A program made the translations under genes and the position numbers. Under the pieces are notes generated by a model. The model did not search any database. It was not told the DNA's origin and saw only the letters and a program-made list of their open reading frames with translations. This document shows, piece after piece, positions 47,105 through 55,867 of a DNA stretch of 64,000 bases. This DNA comes from Laspinema palackyanum D2c (GTDB lineage: Bacteria; Cyanobacteriota; Cyanobacteriia; Cyanobacteriales; Laspinemataceae), in NCBI RefSeq assembly GCF_025370875.1, contig NZ_JAMXFD010000005.1, positions 124,001-188,000 on the forward strand. The letters run 5' to 3'. Position 1 is the first letter of the stretch. The number at the start of each line of letters is the position of its first letter.

Positions 47105-48625
47105 TTAGCAGCGTTCCAATCGCGTCAACAACACCACAATTTCATCGATCGCCGTCCTTAACATTGCCGAGGATTGGTCCGATTGATTGACGAGAATGCT
47201 AAACAATAACGTATCATATTCCGAATTGGGAACATACCCGGATAAACCCGATACCCCCGTTAACGTCCCCGTTTTGGCCCGCACCGTTTGCGCTGCCGGG
47301 GTATTCCGAAACCGGGTCCGCAACGTACCACTCACCCCCGCTAAGGGTAATGCCTCCCGGTAAATCTCAAAATAAGGAGAACCCGCCATCCCCCGCAGGG
47401 TTTGCACCAGGGATTCGGGACTGACGAGGTTCCGGCGAGAGAGTCCAGAAGCATCGACTAAATCGTAACTGGTCGGATCGACTCCCAACTCGGTTAAAGC
47501 AGCTTTCAACACTTGTAAACCCGCCTCCCGAGTCTCTTCGGGCAGGGGATTGTTGCCTTTGCCTTGGGGATTTGCGCCGAGCGATCGCAGCAAGACCTCT
47601 GTATAAAGATTGTTGCTCTTTTGCAAAACTTCCACCGTCATTTCAGACAAGGGAGGTGAGACGATCGCCGCTAATTCTTGTTGATTCGGCATATCTTTAA
47701 ACTCGTCACTCACCCTTTGCCTCCCCGTGGTAATTCCCACCCCATTCAACACTTGGCGGAAATACCCTAAAAAATTCTCCGCCGGTTCCGCAACAGAAAT
47801 CGAGACCTCTTCTGCCGGTGAACCGACGTGCAACTGACCCGAAACTCGCACAATGGGTCTTGTAAACTCTCTCCCCACTTCCAAAAATTCCGGGGAATCC
47901 GTGGAAACCGTCCGGGATTGATTCTCAACTTGCCATCGGGTTTGTTCCGCAGGATTCGCCCAAGTCACCGATAAAGGTTGTCCTAATCCCTGGGGAGTTA
48001 AGGTAAAATCAACGCTATTTTGATTGAAAATCAGACTGTTTACAGGTGCACCATATCCCGCCTGGACATCTTCCCATTCCCAGTTAGGATGCACGGGAGA
48101 CCCGATGAAATAACTATCTTCACCGATGAGTTCGCCAATTTGACGGATGCCTTGTTGCTGCAATTGTTGGGCGATCGCCTCTAACTGAGTTTTCCCAATC
48201 GTCGGGTCACCTCGTCCCACAATCCGCAGAGACTCAATCCGGTCCCCAGTCGGATTAGAACCATAAACTGAGGTGCGAATCCGAAAGTCAGGACCGAAAT
48301 GATGTAATGCAGCAGCACTTGTGAGCAATTTAGCAGTCGAGGCGGGAATGAAAAACTGCTCAGAATCGCGCCGATAAAGGGTGCGATCGCCTTGGATATC
48401 CAAGGTTTCCACCAGAATACCCCATCGGGCACGCCGCAATTCGGGACGATTAATAATCCCGGCGATCGTCGGTTCCAACTGCGACTGACAAAAGCGCTGG
48501 GGTGGAGAGGATGGCGGCGTTTGTCCCTTCACCGGAGACGGCACACTAACCAACATCAGCATCAATCCCAGCAGATTCAGCGATTTCAGGGATTTGTAAA
48601 GGCGATCGCGAGTCAATCTCAACAT
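47105..48625 (-). CDS. dacB: D-alanyl-D-alanine carboxypeptidase/endopeptidase (PBP4 family)
   Basis: This trims or cuts peptide cross-links in peptidoglycan in the periplasm. From ATG 48625 (506 residues) the protein begins with a signal peptide (LKSLNLLGLMLMLVSVPSPV); the frame stays open upstream but adds a second hydrophobic stretch unlikely to belong. Serine-peptidase S13 motifs are present: SxxK as PASTAKLL (Ser96, Lys99), SxN as KSNNLY and KTG as AKTGTLTG. The long insert between SxxK and SxN is typical of PBP4-type enzymes. It stands alone and is divergent from hsp20, separated by a cluster of palindromic repeats. Confidence 0.93.
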   Translation of the reverse strand: MLRLTRDRLYKSLKSLNLLGLMLMLVSVPSPVKGQTPPSSPPQRFCQSQLEPTIAGIINRPELRRARWGILVETLDIQGDRTLYRRDSEQFFIPASTAKLLTSAAALHHFGPDFRIRTSVYGSNPTGDRIESLRIVGRGDPTIGKTQLEAIAQQLQQQGIRQIGELIGEDSYFIGSPVHPNWEWEDVQAGYGAPVNSLIFNQNSVDFTLTPQGLGQPLSVTWANPAEQTRWQVENQSRTVSTDSPEFLEVGREFTRPIVRVSGQLHVGSPAEEVSISVAEPAENFLGYFRQVLNGVGITTGRQRVSDEFKDMPNQQELAAIVSPPLSEMTVEVLQKSNNLYTEVLLRSLGANPQGKGNNPLPEETREAGLQVLKAALTELGVDPTSYDLVDASGLSRRNLVSPESLVQTLRGMAGSPYFEIYREALPLAGVSGTLRTRFRNTPAAQTVRAKTGTLTGVSGLSGYVPNSEYDTLLFSILVNQSDQSSAMLRTAIDEIVVLLTRLERC

Positions 48626-48850
48626 AAGCAGAAACCACAGTCCAAATAAACAACAGTGAATCATCAGCAAAGCGCTCACTTCCAGGAAAAAGCGCCCCTT
48701 CCCAAGAATCCAAACGCCCGGGTATTCACCCCCTTTCAACCCCAATCCGGGAGACCCCCACAACAGCAAACCCCCACCCCATCAACAACCTCCGTCAAAA
48801 CCCAACCCAAAATCCCCACCCCCCAAGGATTCTACCAGTTCATCACGTTC

Positions 48851-48968
48851 GTAGTAACGACTTCAGTCGTTTCCGGATTGTTCGTAGTAACGACTTCAGT
48901 CGTTTCTTAAGTTCGTAGTAACGACTTCAGTCGTTTCCGGATTGTTCGTAGTAACGACTTCAGTCGTT
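48851..48968. repeat. AACGACTTCAGTCGTT repeat cluster 2
   Basis: Four same-direction copies lie at 48851-48871, 48884-48904, 48915-48935 and 48948-48968, separated by 10 to 12 bases (TTCCGGATTGTTC or TTCTTAAGTTC). The pattern of linkers repeats as well, so a two-copy unit has duplicated. It lies between divergent dacB and hsp20. Confidence 0.92.
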
Positions 48969-49118
48969 CCCCCTCGTTCTACCTCAAGACTTGCTGTCGT
49001 TCCCTCCCTAAACCTCTCTCCAGGTGCGGTAATTAACACTTACCCCATACCCAAAACCGAACTCAACCCTACGCCCAGCTTAGATATATTAATTCCATAA
49101 AGAGGTAAGCGATTCACA

Positions 49119-49147
49119 CCTCAACCTAACATCAATTCTTGAGGAGG
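49119..49147 (+). promoter_or_regulatory. Candidate RNA-thermometer hairpin over the hsp20 ribosome site
   Basis: CCTCAA (49119-49124) can pair with TTGAGG (49139-49144) across a 14-base loop, burying the first half of the Shine-Dalgarno GAGGAGG (49141-49147). A six-pair stem is weak enough to open on warming. The Synechocystis hsp17 leader is a known thermometer of this simple kind; here it is inferred from sequence only. Confidence 0.45.
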
Positions 49148-49156
49148 CAACCTATT

Positions 49157-49597
49157 ATGGCACTCATTCGTTACTCCCCCTTCCGGGAAATTGACACCCT
49201 ACAACGGGAAATGAACCGCTTATTCGATACCATTTCTTCCTCCCCCGAAACAGAAAATAGCGGACTGACCTTCATTCCTCCTGCCGAAATCTCCGAAACC
49301 AGCGATGCCATTCACTTAAAACTAGAAATTCCCGGCATGGACCCCGAACACTTCGATGTTCAAGTCACCGCCGAATCCGTGTCAATTAGTGGAGAACGTC
49401 GCTCCCAAACCATCACCGAACAACAAGGAATGACCCGCAGCGAATTTCGCTATGGTCAATTCCGCCGGGTAATTCCCCTCCCCGCCCGCGTGAAAAATAC
49501 CGAAGTTCAAGCGGAATACAAAAATGGGATTCTCCAGCTCAATTTGCCCAAAGCGGAAGAGGAGAAAAATAAGGTCGTTAAAGTCAACATTGGCTAG
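49157..49597 (+). CDS. hspA: Hsp20/alpha-crystallin small heat-shock protein
   Basis: This ATP-independent holdase binds unfolding proteins and, in cyanobacteria, thylakoid membranes. The 146-residue protein starts at ATG 49157, with GAGGAGG nine bases upstream; the TTG at 49139 is too far forward. It has the N-terminal MALIRYSPFREIDTLQREMN, an alpha-crystallin domain (about 40-135) with the GILQLNLPKAEE motif typical of the family, and a short charged tail. The IxI motif at the end appears only as VVKVNI. A hairpin over the ribosome site suggests heat-controlled translation; no CIRCE element is visible upstream. Confidence 0.95.
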   Translation: MALIRYSPFREIDTLQREMNRLFDTISSSPETENSGLTFIPPAEISETSDAIHLKLEIPGMDPEHFDVQVTAESVSISGERRSQTITEQQGMTRSEFRYGQFRRVIPLPARVKNTEVQAEYKNGILQLNLPKAEEEKNKVVKVNIG

Positions 49598-49932
49598 AAT
49601 CGGTTCTGACTTTCCGGCTAGAGGAAACTGGCATCTACTGATTCTAAACCCGGGGGATGAGCAAGCTAATTTAAAGCAAGAGAACCTCCATCCTTCGTAG
49701 TGACTGCGGGATTGAGTCAACACAATGCTAACCGATGAAGGGGTTACTACAAACGTTGGTAGTGACTCCTTCACCCCCGTCATCTTGATCCAAAATCAGG
49801 CGACTTTTCTATCTTCAGAGGATGGTGAGTGCAGCCGAGTTCGATTACAGTGGAATCAGAGGAGGGTGATGGGGTAACCCGTCGTCTCCTCGATTTTCGC
49901 TTTTACTCTACGGACGGATATAAATAATAACG
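49598..49932. other. Intergenic region after hsp20 with an inverted repeat
   Basis: TGAAGGGGTTACTAC (49736-49750) pairs with GTAGTGACTCCTTCA (49759-49773) with two mismatches, and another GTAGTGACT lies at about 49697. This resembles the AACGACTTCAGTCGTT family and may be a relative. No supported gene. Confidence 0.5.
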
Positions 49933-51147
49933 ATGTCGTTTTCTAAATTTTGTGCGAATGGGCGAACCCTTATCACTTATTTATTAATGGGGATTTGGAG
50001 TGCGATCGCCTGGTTGAACCCCCTGGGGTCTGTCTCTGCGGCAGCCACTCCCTTATCTGCGGTGGATTCGCTCCCCGCCAACCCGGTAACGGTGGCCCTC
50101 CAACCGAAGCAAAACCTGGCAAGTGCAGGCAATTTTGTCACCGCAGCGGTTGATCTCGTCGGACCTTCTGTGGTCCGCCTGGATACCGAACGGACGATCG
50201 CCCGTCGGGATGACCCATTTTTTAATGATTCCTTGTTCCGAGAGTTTTTCGGACCGGATGTGCCAGTCCCCCAGCAAGAAGAACTCCTGCGGGGTCAGGG
50301 TTCGGGTTTCATTATTGAGGGTAACGGGTTAATTCTCACCAATGCTCATGTGGTCAGTGATGCCGATCGCGTCACCGTCACCTTAAAAGATGGCCGCACA
50401 TTCGAGGGGGAAGTGCGCGGGACTGATGCGGTTACGGATTTAGCGGTGGTCAAGATTGACGACCCCGGCGAACAATTACCCGTTGCACCGTTGGGGGATT
50501 CCTCACAAGTTCGTGTAGGGGATTGGGCGATCGCCGTCGGTAATCCGTTCGGATTAGATAATACAGTCACATTAGGAATTATTAGCACTTTAGAGCGATC
50601 GTCCTCCCAAGTTGGCATCCCCGATAAACGAGTGGACTTTTTACAAACTGACGCCGCTATCAATCCCGGCAACTCCGGCGGTCCCCTGTTGAACGATCTC
50701 GGTCAAGTCATCGGCATTAACACCGCCATTCGTCCCAATGCCAGAGGGATTGGATTTGCCATTCCCATCAACAAAGCAAAAGCGCTCACCGATACATTAG
50801 CCCGAGGTGAGACCGTTACTCATCCCTTTATCGGGATTCAGATGGTCACCTTAACGCCGGACTTAGCGCGCCAAAACAATCAGGACCGCAATTCCAACTT
50901 AATTGTCCCGGAAATCAATGGCGTCTTAGTGATGCGAGTCTTGCGAGATTCCCCCGCAGAAGCGGCCAGATTGCGCCTTGGAGATGCGATCGTGGCCGTG
51001 GATGGCACCCCCATCACCAGCGCCGATCAATTGCAGCGCATCGTCGAAAATAGCGGCGTCAATCGTGACCTCCGTCTCACGGTTCAACGAGGCCCTCAAA
51101 CCCTAGAACTCACCGTGAGAACTGCTCAATTGAGTAATACTCGGTGA
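49933..51147 (+). CDS. HtrA/Deg-family periplasmic serine protease with PDZ domain
   Basis: This 404-residue protease degrades or refolds damaged envelope proteins. A signal peptide or anchor (TYLLMGIWSAIAWLNPLGS) leads to the trypsin-like domain with catalytic triad His139 (NAHVVS), Asp169 (VTDLAVV) and Ser248 (GNSGGPL). A PDZ domain follows at about 300-395 (GVLVMRVLRDSPAEAARLRL, DGTPITSADQLQ). One PDZ domain is the usual number for cyanobacterial HhoA, HhoB and HtrA; which one this is cannot be fixed without alignment. It stands in a stress-related neighbourhood with hsp20 just upstream on the same strand. Confidence 0.95.
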   Translation: MSFSKFCANGRTLITYLLMGIWSAIAWLNPLGSVSAAATPLSAVDSLPANPVTVALQPKQNLASAGNFVTAAVDLVGPSVVRLDTERTIARRDDPFFNDSLFREFFGPDVPVPQQEELLRGQGSGFIIEGNGLILTNAHVVSDADRVTVTLKDGRTFEGEVRGTDAVTDLAVVKIDDPGEQLPVAPLGDSSQVRVGDWAIAVGNPFGLDNTVTLGIISTLERSSSQVGIPDKRVDFLQTDAAINPGNSGGPLLNDLGQVIGINTAIRPNARGIGFAIPINKAKALTDTLARGETVTHPFIGIQMVTLTPDLARQNNQDRNSNLIVPEINGVLVMRVLRDSPAEAARLRLGDAIVAVDGTPITSADQLQRIVENSGVNRDLRLTVQRGPQTLELTVRTAQLSNTR

Positions 51148-51246
51148 GAATTGGAGTCGATGGAAGGCAACCCCCGGCGGGTAAGGCAACACCTTATAGG
51201 GGTTAAAACCTAGCCCGGTCAAGGTGTCATCCACCGAGCAATAATT

Positions 51247-51297
51247 GTAGGGTGGGAAAAAGCCCATTTCCTTACGGTCGGCTTTTTCCCACCCTAC
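51247..51297. terminator. Bidirectional terminator-like inverted repeat
   Basis: GTAGGGTGGGAAAAAGCC (51247-51264) and its perfect reverse complement (51280-51297) form an 18-base stem with a 15-base loop. The AAAAA/TTTTT within the arms gives a T-run on each strand. It lies between the convergent htrA and debranching-enzyme genes, fitting a two-way terminator, though similar sequences are dispersed repeats in cyanobacteria. Confidence 0.65.
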
Positions 51298-51339
51298 TCG
51301 TTTATAAAAACGCCTTTTGATACATACCCGGATTTGGGA

Positions 51340-53649
51340 TTAGGCTTCAATCACCACCCGGAGGTTGCCGCGTTTTTTGGTGACTCGGCAGGCGGTGGTG
51401 GTTCCGGACCGCTCAAATTCTAAATCCAGGAGGGTGGAACCGACGCGCAGATTCTGCATAGATAGACTTTCGATCGCCTCGGGGAGGGCGGGGTCAATGA
51501 TTCGCAGATAATTTCCCGGCGCATCAGGGACGAGATTCGCCATTGTATGAATGAACTGAAAGATACTGCCACTCGCCCAAGCTTGGGGAGAACAGGCGAC
51601 GGGATACTGGACGGGTTCATTCCTCTCACTGCGATCGTGCCCGCAGAACAGTTCTGGCGGGCGTTGATAAGGCTGCATGATCGTCATATCCAGGATACTT
51701 TCAGTCACTTCCAGGGATTGTTCAATGTACCCTTGCGATCGCAATCCCAAAGCAATCAAAGCGTTATCGTGAGGCCACACCGACCCAGTATGATATCCCA
51801 TTGGATTATAAGCCGGAGATAAGCTGCTGAGGGTGCGAATTCCCCACCCACTAAACAAGTCCGGTGCGAGAAGTCGTTCCGCCACACTTTGAGCTTTTTC
51901 TGGGGTAAAAATGCCCAAGTTCAAACAATGACCGGGATTGGAGGAAATGCCATCGATGGGGTTGCCTTCCCCATCTAAGGCTAAGGCGCAGAAATCCAGG
52001 TCTGAGACCCAAAAATCCCGGTTGAAGCGGGTTTTCAAATTGCGGGCTTCTTCTTCCCAGCGTTCGGCCAAATCCAGGCGTTTTTTCAAGCGGGCGAGTT
52101 CGCTGACACGCTGTTTAGCGGCATAGACATATCCTTGCACTTCACATAAGGCGATCGGGGGGTTAGCTAATTTGCCCTCGCGATCAACGATGCAATCACT
52201 GGAGTCTTTCCAGCCTTGGTTCGCCAATCCGCGATTGGATTTACAGGCATAAGTGAGATAGCCGGTTGCTTCCATCTCCCGGTCAATCCATTCCATCGCC
52301 GCGAGCGCATTGGACCATAGGCGATCGAGGGTGTCGCGATCGTGAGTCCAAGCATAATATTCCGCATACAGCATCAACCATAGCGGGGTGGCATCGACGG
52401 TTCCATAATAGGGGGTATGGGGAACTTCATTGCATCGCGCCATTTCCCCTAAGCGGATTTCATGCAAAATCTTACCCGGTTGTTCATCCCGCCATTCATC
52501 CCAGGTTTTGCCTTGATATTCCGCCAAAATTTCCAGGGTCGATCGCGCGATCGCTGGGTCTAAAATCAGGGTTTGAGACGCAGCAATAATCGAGTCTCGT
52601 CCAAACAAGGTAGAAAACCAGGGAATTCCTGCCGATAGCGCTTTCCCTTTTCCCCAACTTTGCCGCAGCAAATAAATATCCTGTTCCGCTTGCTCGATCG
52701 CTTCATTGATCGCTTTATTATTCGTGCGAATCCGCGTCGCGGAATTACGCCATTCTTCCTCTTCCATCAAAATCGATGCTTTCGCCTGCATTAGGCTTCC
52801 CGGCGTATTTCCAGCAGTTGTAGGCCGGGTGTCGGTGATCAGTTGCAGGCGATAGCCAAAGACTTGAGTTTCGTGAGAATCGAGTTCTAAGTTCCAAACG
52901 GCTGTATATCCATCCATATAATCCGGTTGACGATGGACAAAATTGATGCGTGATTCCATCACCGAACCGTCAAGTCCTTTGTAGGCTAACATCAGTTCCT
53001 GGGGAGGGTTCATCCCCCAAGAAGTCAGCGATCGCCCGGGAGTGTCCTCTTCTGTCACCAGTTCAGGATTCTCCCCGAATTCCCCTGCACCATTGCCATT
53101 GTGTGACCCATTGTTGGGTTGGTCTTGACGCAAAAGTTGGCCGCGTCCTTCCCGATTAAATCCCCGAATTTCAAACAAGTCTACAAAATCAGCCCCAAAG
53201 CTGAGGGTGAGTTGAAATTTAACCGGGTGAGTGTTATAGTTTGTTGCCTTGAGTTCTTCAAACAATCCGCCATTCAAGATAATATCTCGTTGAATGCCGA
53301 TCGTTTCTGCCCGAATGCGATCGCCAATTCGCGGATTCGCGCACAATACAGACATGGCGAATCCCTTGCGAGCATTGCTACTCAGCAGAATGGGGGCACG
53401 ACCCTCAATTTGCAGTTCTAATCGACTTAAAAAGCGGGTATCGTGACAGAACAAACCCATGCTGCCTTGACGTTCATCGGTCAGCAAACCCGCGATATTG
53501 CCAACGGTATCGGTAATTAAAAATAGATCGTCATCTTTGAGAGTGAGGGTCGGTTGGGGATGTTCACTCACCACACTCGGCCATTGGGCGATCGCTGTTG
53601 CTTCAGCGGGAACGAATAATTTCCCTTCTATTTCTACAGTATCTGACAT
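51340..53649 (-). CDS. Glycogen-debranching-like enzyme (amylo-alpha-1,6-glucosidase family)
   Basis: The 769-residue protein has the N-terminal glycogen debranching beta-sandwich domain (about 35-260: LTLKDDDLFLITDTVGNIAG, GLFCHDTRFLSRLELQ) and a C-terminal six-hairpin glycoside hydrolase domain. There, WFSTLFGRDSIIAASQ and GTVDATPLWLMLYAEYYAW carry the likely catalytic acids, and NPMGYHTGSVWPHDNALIALG is strongly family-like. No signal peptide is visible, so it acts in the cytosol. Cyanobacterial members often sit beside glycosyltransferases, as here, and may act on small glucosides rather than glycogen. Exact substrate is unknown. Confidence 0.9.
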   Translation of the reverse strand: MSDTVEIEGKLFVPAEATAIAQWPSVVSEHPQPTLTLKDDDLFLITDTVGNIAGLLTDERQGSMGLFCHDTRFLSRLELQIEGRAPILLSSNARKGFAMSVLCANPRIGDRIRAETIGIQRDIILNGGLFEELKATNYNTHPVKFQLTLSFGADFVDLFEIRGFNREGRGQLLRQDQPNNGSHNGNGAGEFGENPELVTEEDTPGRSLTSWGMNPPQELMLAYKGLDGSVMESRINFVHRQPDYMDGYTAVWNLELDSHETQVFGYRLQLITDTRPTTAGNTPGSLMQAKASILMEEEEWRNSATRIRTNNKAINEAIEQAEQDIYLLRQSWGKGKALSAGIPWFSTLFGRDSIIAASQTLILDPAIARSTLEILAEYQGKTWDEWRDEQPGKILHEIRLGEMARCNEVPHTPYYGTVDATPLWLMLYAEYYAWTHDRDTLDRLWSNALAAMEWIDREMEATGYLTYACKSNRGLANQGWKDSSDCIVDREGKLANPPIALCEVQGYVYAAKQRVSELARLKKRLDLAERWEEEARNLKTRFNRDFWVSDLDFCALALDGEGNPIDGISSNPGHCLNLGIFTPEKAQSVAERLLAPDLFSGWGIRTLSSLSPAYNPMGYHTGSVWPHDNALIALGLRSQGYIEQSLEVTESILDMTIMQPYQRPPELFCGHDRSERNEPVQYPVACSPQAWASGSIFQFIHTMANLVPDAPGNYLRIIDPALPEAIESLSMQNLRVGSTLLDLEFERSGTTTACRVTKKRGNLRVVIEA

Positions 53650-53786
53650 AATCCTCAGACTTGCTCGTACACATTAAAAAGCAGTCGCAGAAATTTAGAC
53701 TGAGCCAAATATTTTACGACCGCCTGTTTTATTATAGCTTTCTATTTTAGGATGACTGGGATTGGGTTAGAAACCGGGTTTATTGA

Positions 53787-53938
53787 GCAACAACCGGCGG
53801 GGGTTAAAACGATTGGCGGCCTAATAGCTAAAGTCGTCTAAAGACGACTGCAACTCTTGTCCCGTGGTGTTTTTAGTCGGTTTTTAACCGACTAGAGCTG
53901 TTAGGCCGCCAATCGTTTTAACCCCCGCCGGTTGTTGC
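53787..53938. repeat. Nested palindromic intergenic repeat, copy 2 (most complete)
   Basis: The two ends, GCAACAACCGGCGGGGGTTA and its complement, continue as a perfect inverted repeat of about 38 bases through CGATTGGCGGCCTAA. Inside sit two separate hairpins, AGTCGTCTAAAGACGACT and AGTCGGTTTTTAACCGACT, each inside one arm. The whole 152 bases can fold as one long stem with two side loops. It lies between the debranching-enzyme start and the glycosyltransferase stop. Confidence 0.88.
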
Positions 53939-53980
53939 TTTTGTCCTATATCTCTGGGTAGATATTATGCGACTTCCAAC

Positions 53981-55057
53981 TTAGGCCACACTCAGACGAC
54001 TACTGAAGACCTTACCATTTTTGGTGAAGCGTTCTGCCATGATTTGCTGATACACGGCTTCATACCCTTCTGTCATGCGGGCTACGCTGAAATGGGACAG
54101 GACGCGATCGCGACAGTCGTAACGGTTCAATGCTGCTGCTTGATCAATTGACGCGATGCACTCTTCCACTGTTTGGCACAAAAAGCCGGTTTTCCCATGA
54201 GCAATCACTTCCGGCGTTGACCCCATTTCCATCGCAATCACGGGGGTTCCCGTCGCCATTGATTCAATCATCACTAACCCAAAGGGTTCGCGCCAGGTAA
54301 TCGGGAATAACGTTGCTACCGCACCCCCGAGTAACTCACATTTCTGAGCGTGGTTGGCTTCCCCTAAATATTGGATCTGCTCGCCGTCAATCTGGGGTGC
54401 AATTTCCCGCTCAAAAAACTCGCGATCGACCTGATCCACTTTCCCCGCCATCTTTAAGCGCCAACCGGAACGCTTGGCAATCTCGATCGCCAAATGAGGA
54501 CCTTTTTCTGGGGAGAGTCTGCCTAAAAACGCCAGGTAGGGGGGAGTTTCCGGTTGCGATCGAAACTCATAAATTGTGGGGTCAATGCCATTATAAACCG
54601 TGTCCACACAGTTGAGCCCTAATCGTGGCTCTCGTTGTGCGTTAGAAATGCTCACATAATGTTGATTCCGAGCATAAGTAAATAGCTTTTCATTATCCCG
54701 AGTGAAAATCCCATGCAGGGTATGCACCGTCGGGGTTTTCACCAGATTAGCGTAAGAGAGCGCACTCGCCCCCGTATGTGAGTGAATAATATCAAATTCA
54801 TCGGCTCGTTCGTACACCTGACTCAGTTGGAGCATTTCATAAATGCCATACTCCTTCACCGTCGGGTCTGTACGAATTGCTCTGGGGTGAACGGATTCTA
54901 GGTTTGCTAAGGTGATAGAATCTCCGGTGGCAAATAAAGTGACTTCATGTCCTCGGCGAACCAATTCGTCGGTGAGTAAACCCACGACCAATTCTATACC
55001 ACCATAAGCCGGAGGGGGGACTCGTTCCCACAATGGCGCGACTTGGGCGATCCGCAT
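53981..55057 (-). CDS. Family 4 glycosyltransferase
   Basis: The 358-residue GT-B enzyme has the donor-site motifs of GT4: LAFLGRLSPEKGPHLAIEIA, and the EX7E region EPFGLVMIESMATGTPVIA. The acceptor side is RIAQVAPLWERVPPPAYGGI, with HTGASALSYANL and HTLHGIFTRDN. It moves a sugar from a nucleotide donor; the acceptor is unknown. The gene is upstream of the debranching-like gene on the same strand, separated by a nested palindrome, so the two may act in one saccharide pathway. No signal peptide. Confidence 0.92.
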   Translation of the reverse strand: MRIAQVAPLWERVPPPAYGGIELVVGLLTDELVRRGHEVTLFATGDSITLANLESVHPRAIRTDPTVKEYGIYEMLQLSQVYERADEFDIIHSHTGASALSYANLVKTPTVHTLHGIFTRDNEKLFTYARNQHYVSISNAQREPRLGLNCVDTVYNGIDPTIYEFRSQPETPPYLAFLGRLSPEKGPHLAIEIAKRSGWRLKMAGKVDQVDREFFEREIAPQIDGEQIQYLGEANHAQKCELLGGAVATLFPITWREPFGLVMIESMATGTPVIAMEMGSTPEVIAHGKTGFLCQTVEECIASIDQAAALNRYDCRDRVLSHFSVARMTEGYEAVYQQIMAERFTKNGKVFSSRLSVA

Positions 55058-55492
55058 ATAAATCTCTCCTGATTTTAGGGAAAAAAATTAATGTTCAAAA
55101 GGCTGGTTAAGGAATTAAAGCCAGCGTGGTTTATTCTTTAACAGCACTTTAAATAAAGTGCGATGAATTCGTCAATTGCCCATTAGTACGGAAAACCGCC
55201 CGATGTCAAGTTCGGTAAGCTCGACTTATCGGAGACATCCGGTTTAGCTTATCTATGCTCAAAGCTCCCTGGACTTAAGCAATCTATAACATCACTCCCT
55301 AAATAATGTAGAGGCGAGAAAGCGAATCGCCTCTACATTATTTAGGGGGATTCTCAAAATCTGCGTAAGTCCTGTCCGATTCGCAGAATCCGTCACTGTA
55401 GTTCGGTTTTGCTCACTATAACTCTGGGTTTAAGCTTGCTATCTTAGAACTATAGAAACCGTAAAGATGGACTAACCAAGGGAAATAAAACC
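55058..55492. other. Divergent region between glycosyltransferase and DUF760 genes
   Basis: About 430 bases with no supported gene. The clear structure is the perfect inverted repeat at 55297-55347. Confidence 0.45.
55297..55347. repeat. Perfect 21-bp inverted repeat
   Basis: The left arm begins CCCTAAATAATGTAGAGGCG and the right arm is its exact complement, with a 9-base loop (GAAAGCGAA). There is no T-tract after it, and it sits between divergent genes where no terminator is needed. It may be a MITE or REP-type repeat. Confidence 0.85.
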
Positions 55493-55831
55493 ATGAGCAA
55501 TTTATCGAATCGCGGGCATTCCTTCTTTAGCAACGACTCGGAAGACGAAAATAGCCTCTGGGAATATATGCAAGAACTGCACCCGGAGACGATCGCCAAA
55601 CTGTCGCAACCCTCCAGTGCAGCAGCGGAAATCATGGAACGGAACCTCAGAGGAATGTTAGGCGCTTTGCCTCCGGAACATTTCGGCGTCACCATCACCA
55701 CGAGTCGGGAAAATTTAGGTCGGATGTTAGCTTCGGCGATGATGAGTGGTTACTTTTTACATAATGCCGAACAGCGACAAGTGTTAGAACAGTCCCTCAA
55801 AGCTGGGGCGATCGACTCCTCCGAATCCTAA
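55493..55831 (+). CDS. DUF760 family protein
   Basis: This 112-residue protein carries the DUF760 pattern shared by cyanobacteria and plant chloroplasts: SLWEYMQELHPETIAKLSQP, MERNLRGMLGALPPEHFGVT, TTSRENLGRMLASAMMSGYF. It is helical and soluble with no catalytic motif. Plant relatives are plastid proteins; some are linked to stress or degradation, but the bacterial function is unknown. It faces ccmP convergently 37 bases away. The ribosome site AAGGGA is 10 bases ahead of the ATG. Confidence 0.92.
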   Translation: MSNLSNRGHSFFSNDSEDENSLWEYMQELHPETIAKLSQPSSAAAEIMERNLRGMLGALPPEHFGVTITTSRENLGRMLASAMMSGYFLHNAEQRQVLEQSLKAGAIDSSES

Positions 55832-55867
55832 AGGCGGTAGGGTAGGCGGCGAATATGATCCCGATGA

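Noticed and set aside
48851-48968. CRISPR-like regular repeat spacing
   Set aside because: Spacers are only 10-12 bases and two are the same; there are no cas genes in the window. It is a palindromic element cluster.
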